A stretch of DNA of 45,237 bases. Origin: Streptomyces cyaneus. GTDB lineage: Bacteria; Actinomycetota; Actinomycetes; Streptomycetales; Streptomycetaceae. Position numbers and translations under genes: made by a program. Below, one piece after another: positions 33,745 through 40,742 of the stretch (position 1 is its first letter; each line of letters starts with the position of its first letter). The stretch spans positions 1 to 45,237 of the forward strand of contig NZ_RQJW01000028.1 of assembly GCF_004028635.1 (NCBI RefSeq), read 5' to 3'. The notes below the pieces were generated by a model that saw only the letters and a list, made by a program, of their open reading frames with translations, did not search any database and was not told the DNA's origin.

Positions 33745-34877
33745 GGGCGCTCCTTGAGGAGGTTCATGGTGCGGCCGACCAGCCCGGCGATGTCGGCGTC
33801 GCGCACGCCGTCCAGCTGCCACCGGCCGATCTGCACGGACGCCTCCACGACGGTGCGCACCCGGGGGATGCGGCGGTCGTGGTAGGCCTGCAACAGCTCG
33901 TCGTCCCAGTCCCGTCCGCCGGTCAGCAGCTCGGCGAGCACGGAGGCGTCCTCCAGGGACATGGCCGCACCCTGGGCCACGGTGGGCGGGCAGCAGTGGG
34001 CGGCGTCGCCGACGAGCACGACCCGGCCCCGGTGCCAGGAGCCCTCGACCAGCAGACGGTCGAACCAGGTGTAGTTGACCTTCTTCGGGTCGGTGATGTG
34101 CTCGGTGATCTCCGGCCAGACCCCGCCGTAGCCCTGTGCCATGCGGCGCATCTCGTCGGCGTAGGCGGCCGGGTCGATGGAGGCGCGGTCGCGGCACGCT
34201 TCGACGACGTAGGCGTAGATGGTGTTCTCGCTGGTGGGGCAGTAGCCGGCGATGTAGGCGGTGCCGCCGTAGGCGAGGTCGGTGCGGGTGACGCTCGCGG
34301 GCCGTGGGGCGGCGATGCGCCAGATGGCCATGCCGGTGGGCTCGGGTTTGTTGGTGATGCCGATCGCGGCGCGGGTGGCGGAGTTGAGGCCGTCGGCGCC
34401 GATCACCAGGTCGTAGCGGCCCTCGCTGCCGTCGCTGAAGCGCACCGAGACGCCGTCGGCGTCCTGCTCCAGGCTCTCGGCGGTGGTGCCGAGACGCACA
34501 CCGGCACCGGAGGCGCGGACCGCGTCGATGAGGATCTGCTGGAGCCGGGGGCGCTGCATGCCGAGGGTGGCGGGCAGGTCCTCCCCACCGGTCTGGATGT
34601 CCTCGGCGACGAACAGGACGGTGCCGTCCGGGGCGGTCACACCCAGCGAGCCGAAGGCGTACCCGGAGCCCTCCACCTGTTCCCACACGCCCAGTTCGCG
34701 CAGGACTCGCAGGGCGTTGCCCTGGAGGGTGATGCCGGAGCCGGTGGTGGCGTTCCAGTCGGGCCTGGCCTCGATCAGGTCGACGGCGATGCCGGCGCGG
34801 CGCAGCAGGACGGTGACGGCGTTGCCGGATGCGCCCCCGCCTATGACGAGGACGGAACGGGTGGGGCGATCAGCCAT
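33741..34877 (-). CDS. FAD-dependent aromatic monooxygenase
   Basis: A 378-residue class A flavoprotein hydroxylase (PHBH/UbiH type). The Rossmann motif VLVIGGGASGNAV is at about residues 9-21, the DG motif LVIGADGLNS is near 155-165, and the GD motif VVLVGDAAHCCPP is near 285-297. These enzymes hydroxylate phenolic rings with NAD(P)H and O2, and would make the catechol for the extradiol dioxygenase, possibly with decarboxylation as in salicylate hydroxylase. It is translationally coupled to the amidohydrolase. Upstream lies a 190-base gap with a G-rich and homopolymer-containing stretch, the only large gap in the operon, so a separate promoter or a processing site is possible. Confidence 0.9.
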   Translation of the reverse strand: MADRPTRSVLVIGGGASGNAVTVLLRRAGIAVDLIEARPDWNATTGSGITLQGNALRVLRELGVWEQVEGSGYAFGSLGVTAPDGTVLFVAEDIQTGGEDLPATLGMQRPRLQQILIDAVRASGAGVRLGTTAESLEQDADGVSVRFSDGSEGRYDLVIGADGLNSATRAAIGITNKPEPTGMAIWRIAAPRPASVTRTDLAYGGTAYIAGYCPTSENTIYAYVVEACRDRASIDPAAYADEMRRMAQGYGGVWPEITEHITDPKKVNYTWFDRLLVEGSWHRGRVVLVGDAAHCCPPTVAQGAAMSLEDASVLAELLTGGRDWDDELLQAYHDRRIPRVRTVVEASVQIGRWQLDGVRDADIAGLVGRTMNLLKERP

Positions 34878-34954
34878 GTCGGGGATACCTCCCGATTTCG
34901 GGCCGCGCGGCTTCGGGCGGCGGGGTGCGGCTCGCCCGCTGGGGGCGCGGACCA

Positions 34955-35043
34955 GGGGTGGGGACAGGGGTGGGGAGAGGGGGACGGGGGTGCGGGCCGG
35001 ATGTGCCGCTGCTGTCGGCTGCTTTCTTTTTTTTGGGGGGGGG
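34955..35043 (+). other. G-quadruplex-like tract and T8-G9 homopolymer junction
   Basis: On the plus strand, runs of three to five G recur closely at 34955-34990 (GGGGTGGGGACAGGGGTGGG and onward), meeting the usual quadruplex pattern. About 35 bases further is an uninterrupted T8 (35027-35034) followed by G9 (35035-35043). Both lie in the 190-base gap between the cyclase and monooxygenase genes, on the template strand of the operon. T8 is striking in DNA of this GC content. Confidence 0.75.
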
Positions 35044-35067
35044 TCGGCGCGTCCGGCGGCCGGGCGG

Positions 35068-36030
35068 CTACTTGACGGCGACGGGGTTGACGGGGGAGCC
35101 GACGGCCCCGGTGATCGGCAGCGGCGCGGCGGTCAGCCAGAACTCGTACACGCCGTCCGCCGCGCAGTCCTCGGCGAGCGATTCCAGGTCCCACATCTCG
35201 CCGATCAGCAGCCCCATGTTGGGGATGACGACCTGGTGCAACGGCTGGAAGGCGTTCTCGAACTCGTTGGGCCGTACCTCGAACCCCCACGTGTCGGTGG
35301 CGACCGCCGCGATCTCGGTACGGTGCAGCCAGCCCGCCGTGGTGAACGACAGCCCCGGCGCGGCCCCGCCGGCGTACTCGCCCCAGCCGTCACGGCGCAC
35401 CCGGGCCAGCTGCCCGGTCCGTACGACGACGATGTCACCGCGTCCGACGGCCACCCCGTGGGCTTCGGTGGTCGCGGTCAGATGCTCCTCGGTGACGGCG
35501 AACCCGTCGGGCAACTCACCGCCCTCCCCGACGACCCGGCCCACGTCCAGCAGCACGCCACGCCCGGCGACGTACGGCGCCATGTGCTCGATGCCGGTGA
35601 CGAGGTCGCCGTCGGAGGTGACGACCTTCTCGGCGGGCCGCCCGTTCCAGGCGTTGCCGTGGTCGAAGATGTGCCCGAGCCCGTCCCACTGCGTGGAGCA
35701 CTGCAACGGCATCGCGATCACGTCGTCGGCGCCGCCGATGCCGTGCGGGAAGCCCTGGTTGCCGAGGGCCGCGTCGGTGCCGGTGTCGAGCATCGTGTGC
35801 ACGGGGTTGGTGCGCCGGCGCCAGCCCTTCTGCGGCCCGTTCATGTCGAACCGCTGCGACAGCGAGAAGCTCACGCCCCGCCGTACGAGGGCGGCGCCCT
35901 CCCGGCGCTTGGCCTCGTCGAGGAAGTTGAGGGTGCCGAGCACGTCGTCCTCGCCCCAGCGCCCCCAGTTGGAGTACGCCTTGGCGGCCTCGGCGACGGC
36001 GCCCTCGGGATCGTGCCGGTCCAGGCTCAT
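35068..36030 (-). CDS. Cyclase-family metal-dependent hydrolase (kynurenine formamidase-like)
   Basis: A 320-residue protein of the cyclase family (PF04199 type), which includes kynurenine formamidase and isatin hydrolase. The usual metal motif HxGTHxDxPxH appears here as QCSTQWDGLGH (about 112-122), so two His positions are Gln while the Asp and final His remain. I recall this variant from a subgroup of 'cyclase' proteins in actinobacteria. It probably hydrolyses an amide, lactone or lactam. Its start overlaps the preceding FAH-fold stop (ATGA at 36027-36030). The substrate is unknown; the family hint makes an N-formyl or lactam aromatic (tryptophan/indole-derived) one possible. Confidence 0.85.
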   Translation of the reverse strand: MSLDRHDPEGAVAEAAKAYSNWGRWGEDDVLGTLNFLDEAKRREGAALVRRGVSFSLSQRFDMNGPQKGWRRRTNPVHTMLDTGTDAALGNQGFPHGIGGADDVIAMPLQCSTQWDGLGHIFDHGNAWNGRPAEKVVTSDGDLVTGIEHMAPYVAGRGVLLDVGRVVGEGGELPDGFAVTEEHLTATTEAHGVAVGRGDIVVVRTGQLARVRRDGWGEYAGGAAPGLSFTTAGWLHRTEIAAVATDTWGFEVRPNEFENAFQPLHQVVIPNMGLLIGEMWDLESLAEDCAADGVYEFWLTAAPLPITGAVGSPVNPVAVK

Positions 36031-37016
36031 CGCTGCTTCTCCTCCACACAGCGCGTGCGCTGCACGCCCAGACCGGTGATCGACCCCTCCATCACGTCGC
36101 CGTCGCGCAGCAGCCGTCCCCAGTGGATGCCGTTGCCGGCCGGACTGCCGGTCAACACGCAGTCGCCGGGCAGGAGTTGGGCGGTCTGGGAGATGTACGA
36201 CACCAGCCGCGCGATGCCGAAGAGCATGTCCTTGGTGGACTCGTCCTGCATGGTGTCGCCGTTGAGCTTGAGAGTGACCCGCAGATCATCGGGATCGGCG
36301 ATCGACTCGGCCGGCACGAGCCACGGGCCGAGCGGGGTGAAGCCCGGGGCGTTCTTGCAGCGCAGCCAGTCGGTGCCGATGGCCTTCATGTCCCGGCGGA
36401 AGACGGTGGCCCGATCGGTGAGGTCGTTGGCGATCGTGTACCCGGCGACGTACTCCATCGCTTCCTCGACACCGACCCGGTAGGCGGGCTTGGCGATGAC
36501 GGCCGCCAACTCCAATTCCCAGTCCGGCTGTTGCGCCCAGGAGGGCAGTACGACGTCGTCGTACGGTCCGGCGACGGTGGTGGGCAGACCGATGAAGACG
36601 TACGGCAGGTCCTCGGCGGCCCGCCGGTCCATGACGGCGGCGATCTCGGCCCGCGCCTCCTCGACCGTGCGCGGGTCGTCGGGGGAGCGGTGGGCGACCT
36701 CCAGGTCGATCACGTGCTGCCGGTAGTTGGCGCCGGACTGGAAGATCTGCCGGGGCTCGACCGGGGCGTGCACCCGCAGCCCCTCCAGCGGCTGCCACTC
36801 CCGGGCGTCGTCGCCGGCCAGGGCGCGCAGCATCGGGAGCGTGTCCTCCCACCGTTCCAGTACGGCCCGCACGTCGGACGGCGCCGAGTCCAGGGCGCTG
36901 CTCAGGTCGAGCACCCGGCCCCCGGCCAGGAGACCGGGGAACGGATCCCGATCCCCGTCCGGGGTGGAGAACGTGCCGAGCGCGAACGGGCCGGCAGGTT
37001 GCACGAGCGTTGCCAT
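36027..37016 (-). CDS. Fumarylacetoacetate hydrolase family protein (2), first gene of operon
   Basis: A 329-residue FAH-fold enzyme. Acidic metal ligands appear in DWELELAAVIA (about 168-178), followed by IANDLTDRA and GPWLVPAESI, and the C-terminal LLPGDCVLTGSPAGNGIHWG typical of the family. It differs from the other FAH-fold protein of the operon in length and motifs, so the two likely serve different steps (for example hydrolysis and hydration or decarboxylation). The start is the ATG at 37016 with a strong AGGAGGAAA ribosome site; the in-frame extension to 37106 runs through the operator region and is rejected. It is divergent from the LysR gene. Confidence 0.88.
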   Translation of the reverse strand: MATLVQPAGPFALGTFSTPDGDRDPFPGLLAGGRVLDLSSALDSAPSDVRAVLERWEDTLPMLRALAGDDAREWQPLEGLRVHAPVEPRQIFQSGANYRQHVIDLEVAHRSPDDPRTVEEARAEIAAVMDRRAAEDLPYVFIGLPTTVAGPYDDVVLPSWAQQPDWELELAAVIAKPAYRVGVEEAMEYVAGYTIANDLTDRATVFRRDMKAIGTDWLRCKNAPGFTPLGPWLVPAESIADPDDLRVTLKLNGDTMQDESTKDMLFGIARLVSYISQTAQLLPGDCVLTGSPAGNGIHWGRLLRDGDVMEGSITGLGVQRTRCVEEKQR

Positions 37017-37082
37017 CAGATTTCCTCCTGCTGGGTTGCGGTCTACTCTGACCTCGATCGGCGGATCACGGAAATCAATCTT

Positions 37083-37101
37083 GTGGATGCGCCGAATCCA
37101 C
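37083..37101. promoter_or_regulatory. Palindromic LysR-type operator (T-N11-A)
   Basis: GTGGAT (37083-37088), seven bases, then ATCCAC (37096-37101) form a perfect inverted repeat containing the T-N11-A core expected for LysR-type regulators. It lies in the 120-base spacer between the aromatic operon (start 37016) and the LysR gene (start 37137), the classical position for the regulator's activation site. Confidence 0.7.
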
Positions 37102-37136
37102 GACATGGATGGCTTTCGCTCGCTAGGTGGTGCCCG

Positions 37137-38048
37137 GTGAACCTGTCCCGACTCGACCTCAACCTGGTCGTAGCCCTGCGCGCGCTACTGGAGGAACGCA
37201 ACGTCACCCGGGCCGGCGAGCGCATCGGACTGAGCCAGCCGGCGATGAGCGCGGCGCTGTCGCGGCTACGCCGCCATTTCGACGACGAGTTGCTCGCCCG
37301 GACCGGGAACTCCTACGAACTGACGCCGCTCGGCGTCGCGTTGCGGGACCGCAGCGCCACCGCATGCGACCTGCTGGAGCGCGTCTTCGCCAGCCAGGCC
37401 GACTTCGATCCGACCGCCGAGGCCCGCGAGTTCACGCTGCTCGCCTCGGACTACGGCGCTGCCGCGTTCGGCGCCGCGCTCGCCCGCGCCGTACACCACG
37501 AGGCGCCCGGCATCCGGCTCACCTTCCAGCACCCGGCGCCCTCGGTCGTGGAGAACACCGCGACCGTACTGAGCACGGTGGACGGACTGCTGATGCCGCA
37601 CGGCGTCATCGACGGTTTCCCGGCCGTCGACCTCTTCCAGGACCGCTGGCTGTGCCTGGTCGCCGACGACCACCCCGACATCGGCCACGAACTCACCCTC
37701 GAGCACCTGGCCCGGCTGCCGTGGGCCGTCTATCAGCGCCCCTACGACGCCCCGGCCGCCCGCCAGTTGAGCATGCTCGGCATCAGCCCCCAGGTGGAGG
37801 TCTCCGTCCAGACCTTCCAACTGCTGCCGTACATGGTGGAGGGCACCCGCCGGGTCGCGATGATCCAGGAACGCCTGGCCCGCAGAGCGGTCCGCTCCGC
37901 CGCGGTACGGGTCCTGCCCTGCCCCTTCGAGGCCGTACCGGTGCAGGAGGCGCTGTGGTGGCATCCGGTGCATGCGCAGGATGCGGCGCACATTTGGCTG
38001 CGGCAGAAGGCGGCGGAGGTGGGGGCGACGTTGATGGAGGAGAGCTGA
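37137..38048 (+). CDS. LysR-family transcriptional regulator of the aromatic operon
   Basis: A 303-residue LysR protein. The N-terminal winged helix (about 5-65) has LDLNLVVALRALLEERNVTRAGERIGLSQ-type sequence with LSQPAMSAALSRLRRHFDDELL. The periplasmic-binding-like effector domain is at about 90-300. The N-terminal pattern places it near the NodD/NahR branch that responds to aromatic acids. The start is the GTG at 37137, which gives the canonical LSRLDLNL beginning. It is divergent from the aromatic operon and should activate it in response to the substrate or an intermediate. Its 3' end runs into a short repeat array and faces a convergent MFS gene. Confidence 0.9.
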   Translation: MNLSRLDLNLVVALRALLEERNVTRAGERIGLSQPAMSAALSRLRRHFDDELLARTGNSYELTPLGVALRDRSATACDLLERVFASQADFDPTAEAREFTLLASDYGAAAFGAALARAVHHEAPGIRLTFQHPAPSVVENTATVLSTVDGLLMPHGVIDGFPAVDLFQDRWLCLVADDHPDIGHELTLEHLARLPWAVYQRPYDAPAARQLSMLGISPQVEVSVQTFQLLPYMVEGTRRVAMIQERLARRAVRSAAVRVLPCPFEAVPVQEALWWHPVHAQDAAHIWLRQKAAEVGATLMEES

Positions 38049-38130
38049 TGAGGGAGGACTGATGGGGGAGGACTGGTGAGGGAGACTGATGGAGGAGGAC
38101 TGATGGGGAGCTGAGGTGATCTGAGGTGAC
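38044..38130 (+). repeat. Degenerate tandem repeat of GGAGGACTGATG units
   Basis: After the LysR stop, units like GATGAGGGAGGACT, GATGGGGGAGGACT, GGTGAGGGAGACT and GATGGAGGAGGACT follow head to tail, about five copies of 12-15 bases. Each repeats a ribosome-site-like GGAGGA followed by TGATG. The coding end of LysR (GGAGGAGAGCTGATG) looks like the first unit, so the array seems to have grown from the gene's own end. Confidence 0.8.
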
Positions 38131-38145
38131 TTACTGCGGGCTCCG

Positions 38146-39498
38146 TCACGGCTTGTCGCGCAGTTGCCCGTGCCCCATGGGGCGTCGCCGAGCGGCCGCC
38201 GACAGCCCCGCCGCCACCAGTGCCGCAGCCACCCCCAGCACCCCAACCGCCCCCGCGAGGCTCCCGACCCCCGACGCCACGGCGAGCAGCACCAGCGGGC
38301 AGACGAACTCACCCCCGAAGAAGGCCGCCATCCACAGCCCCGTCCCACGGCCACGGTCCTCGAACGCCAGACGGGACATGGCACTCGTCAGCAACGCGGG
38401 CAGCAGCATCCCCGTACCCAGGCAGTTGATCACCGCTCCGACGACCAGCAGCGGCGGGTTGCCCGCCAGGAACATCACCCCGAAACCGGCCGCGCAGACT
38501 GCGAGGACGGCGGGCAGCATCGGGTCCGGGGCCCGCTTCAGCCGGGCGAAGGTGATCGCGCCGCCGACGGTGGCGGCACTCGCGATCGCGGTGGCCAGAC
38601 CGATGGCGCCGGAGTTCTCCACGCCGAGGTCGTCGAGCAGGTACGCCATCTCGACCGGGACGGTGTAGAAGACCATCGCCCCGAAGAAGGTGAGGGCACA
38701 GATGCCCGCCAACTGCCGCCAGGGGAAGGACCGGTGGCCCCTGGGGCCCGCCGCCTGGGCCGGGGTCCCGTCGGCGGCCGAGTGGGTCGACTGGGTCGAG
38801 TGGCCCGTGCGGGCCGCCGGGCTGGGCAGGGCGGAGGCCATCAGGGGAGCGAGGACCAGGCTCACGGCGTAGACCCAGAAGGGCATCTTCCAGCCCGCCG
38901 CGCCCACGGCGCCGCCGAGCGCGAAGAAGACGGTGGCCGACGCGGAGGCGCACATGGTCTGCAGCGCGAGGTACTTCACCCGCTGGTGGCCGCTGTAGTA
39001 GTCGCCGATCAGGGTGGTGCAGCAGGTCATGATCGCGGCCTCGGCGACCCCGACCAGGGCGCGGCTCGCGATGATGGCGCCCAGCGAGTCCAGCCAGAGC
39101 GGTGCCGTGCCGAACACGGCGTACAGCACGGTCGTCACGATCAGCAGGCGCTTGCGGCCCAGCCGGTCCACGATCACCCCGGCGAACGGCGCCAGCAGCG
39201 CCAGCGACAGCGCCGGAACGGTCAGCGCGAGCGGGACGAGCGCCTTGGCGCCCGGGGTCGAGGCGAAGTGGTCCTGCATCTTCGGCAGCACCGGGGCGAT
39301 CAGCACGGCACCCAGGATGGGCAGACAGCTGCCCGCCATCAGCAGCGTCACCCGCAACAGATGGGCCGCACCGGAGACAGGCACGGGCGACGCGACGACG
39401 TCATCGACGTCATCGACGTCGACCGCGTGAGGAGGCAGGGCGGAACCGGGCATGGCGACTCCAGAGGGGACGGGTAGAGGAGCGGGCATGCCTGTCAT
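38146..39498 (-). CDS. MFS transporter, probable uptake for the aromatic pathway
   Basis: A 450-residue major facilitator with about 12 hydrophobic segments, a central hydrophilic loop (about 228-262) and the loop 2-3 motif GVIVDRLGRKRLL. It starts MTGMPAPL; the first 40 residues are polar and an ATG at codon 16 is a possible alternative. The subfamily resembles multidrug or metabolite transporters, so substrate import or product export are both possible. Context beside the LysR/aromatic operon suggests linkage. The last residues (RRPMGHGQLRDKP) are encoded by a piece that resembles the dispersed repeat with GTCGCGCAGTTGCCC, so the gene end has run into a repeat. Confidence 0.85.
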   Translation of the reverse strand: MTGMPAPLPVPSGVAMPGSALPPHAVDVDDVDDVVASPVPVSGAAHLLRVTLLMAGSCLPILGAVLIAPVLPKMQDHFASTPGAKALVPLALTVPALSLALLAPFAGVIVDRLGRKRLLIVTTVLYAVFGTAPLWLDSLGAIIASRALVGVAEAAIMTCCTTLIGDYYSGHQRVKYLALQTMCASASATVFFALGGAVGAAGWKMPFWVYAVSLVLAPLMASALPSPAARTGHSTQSTHSAADGTPAQAAGPRGHRSFPWRQLAGICALTFFGAMVFYTVPVEMAYLLDDLGVENSGAIGLATAIASAATVGGAITFARLKRAPDPMLPAVLAVCAAGFGVMFLAGNPPLLVVGAVINCLGTGMLLPALLTSAMSRLAFEDRGRGTGLWMAAFFGGEFVCPLVLLAVASGVGSLAGAVGVLGVAAALVAAGLSAAARRRPMGHGQLRDKP

Positions 39499-39651
39499 GG
39501 GCGCCTATGGCGCACGGCATGCTGCGGAGTGCCGCACGTGGCGGCTGGTCCGGACGGCGGGCGGCGGACAGCGGCGTGCGGGTAGGACGACTATGAGCGG
39601 TCCGGCTTCCCAGCCGCCATCCTCCGAGCGATCCGAATCCCGTATCCGGCA

Positions 39652-39668
39652 CATCCACGCGGTGGATG
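39652..39668. promoter_or_regulatory. Inverted repeat upstream of the MFS gene
   Basis: CATCCAC (39652-39658), GCG, GTGGATG (39662-39668) is a perfect 7-3-7 inverted repeat, about 155 bases upstream of the MFS start. Its half-sites ATCCAC and GTGGAT are the same hexamers as in the LysR operator at 37083-37101, in reversed order. A second binding site for the same regulator is possible but speculative. I see nothing else firm in 39499-39696. Confidence 0.35.
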
Positions 39669-39696
39669 GGGCTGCCCGCTCGACACCCGCCGCGTA

Positions 39697-40121
39697 TCAG
39701 CGGGAGGCGGTCGCCAGGGCGATACCGAAGCCGATCAGTACGACGCCCGTGGTCCGCCCGAGCCGCACAGTGGGCCCGTGGCTTGTGGAGGACGGGGCCG
39801 TCTGTCCAAGGCAGGTCCGCCATGGGCTTCCGCCGCTGGAGGGACCGGTGTCGGTAGGAGCGTCGGTGTCGGTCCGGTGCGTGAGTGCGGCGGGGTGGTT
39901 CTGCCACAGTGCCTGCCTGCGCTCCGAGGAGCACGAGACAGTCGGCGCCCAGGAGCTTGAGCGCCAGGTACGCCTTCGGTGAGGCTGTCGGCACGGCCGT
40001 GAGTCCGGCCACGGTCGTCGCGCCCCAGACGATCAGCCCGGTCGCGATCCTGCCCACGGTATGGAATGCGTCCCGGGCCCCGGCCGAGCACACCGATCGC
40101 GACTGCGAGATGGTTCAGCAT
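39697..40121 (-). pseudogene. Decayed LysE-family exporter
   Basis: The pieces of a LysE/RhtB amino-acid exporter (normally about 205 residues) are in order but in different frames. MLNHLAVAIGV starts at 40121. GRIATGLIVWGATTVAGLTA and AYLALKLLGADCLVLLGAQA follow in a second frame (about 40050-39910). RTTGVVLIGFGIALATASR ends at the TGA at 39697-39699 in a third. About a third of the protein is missing. It directly follows the PLP-enzyme remnant, as in common enzyme plus exporter pairs. Confidence 0.75.
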
Positions 40122-40459
40122 GAGGTCGAGTGCGTGTCGGGGGTTGCGCCCTCGGTGCTCAGCGGGGTGACCACCGAGGTCGCGTGGAGCCCCAGTGCCG
40201 CACGGCGCTCGTCGGAGCCCGGGCCGCTCAGCACCGCGCGCAGACCGACGAGTGCCGCGGCCCCGCACGGACCCGGGGAAACCCCGAGCTCCGCGAGGCG
40301 GGCGGCCGCACGGGTGCTGTCGCCGTCCGTGACGGCAACGGCCGCATCCAGGCCGCCGAGCAGATAGGGCCAGGCGATGCTGGAGGGGGCGCCGCAGTTC
40401 AGGCCGGCCACGCTGGTCTCGCCGGTGGTGACACTGACGCGCTCGCCACGGGTGAGGCC
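40115..40459 (-). pseudogene. C-terminal fragment of a PLP-dependent lyase (diaminopropionate ammonia-lyase-like)
   Basis: The reading GERVSVTTGETSVAGLNCG followed by APSSIAWPYL, LDAAVAVTDG, LGVSPGPCGAAALVGLRAVL and TPLSTEGATPDT is the last third of a fold-type II PLP enzyme of the diaminopropionate ammonia-lyase group. The N-terminal two thirds, including the PLP lysine, are absent. Upstream to 40660 another frame is open, but I recognise nothing in it. The stop overlaps the start of the LysE remnant. Both genes were probably one operon before a deletion. Confidence 0.7.
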
Positions 40460-40672
40460 ATCTCCGCCTCGTCGAGCAGAAACAAGCCGCCGCGTTCCTC
40501 CCCGACCTCGTCTGGAAGGGGGAGCCCCCGACGGTCCCTCTGCGACAGCATCCGCGCGGCGAGTGCACACGCCGCGTCTTTACGGTCGTACGCCGCAGCC
40601 GAGGTGGGCATCCTGCCGTCCCGGCCTGCCGGGACGCCCTCCACCAGGCGCTCCGCGGCTGACCACACGGGT

Positions 40673-40704
40673 ATGCCGGGCCCGGCTGCTTCCGGGCCCG
40701 GCAT
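40673..40704 (-). terminator. Perfect 13-bp hairpin after the proline-repeat gene
   Basis: ATGCCGGGCCCGG (40673-40685) and CCGGGCCCGGCAT (40692-40704) pair fully around a six-base loop, 38 bases past the stop of the minus-strand repeat protein. It is the strongest stem I found in the window and is the natural terminator of that gene. The remainder of 40460-40742 shows no supported gene. Confidence 0.75.
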
Positions 40705-40742
40705 TGTGGCTGCCCCTAGGGGTCAGCTTCTCCTTGTCCCTG

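Noticed and set aside
40460..40704. A 101-codon minus-strand reading beginning MPGPEAAGPG
   Set aside because: Its start lies in the terminator hairpin and I recognise no family; at most it is debris of the deleted PLP-enzyme region.
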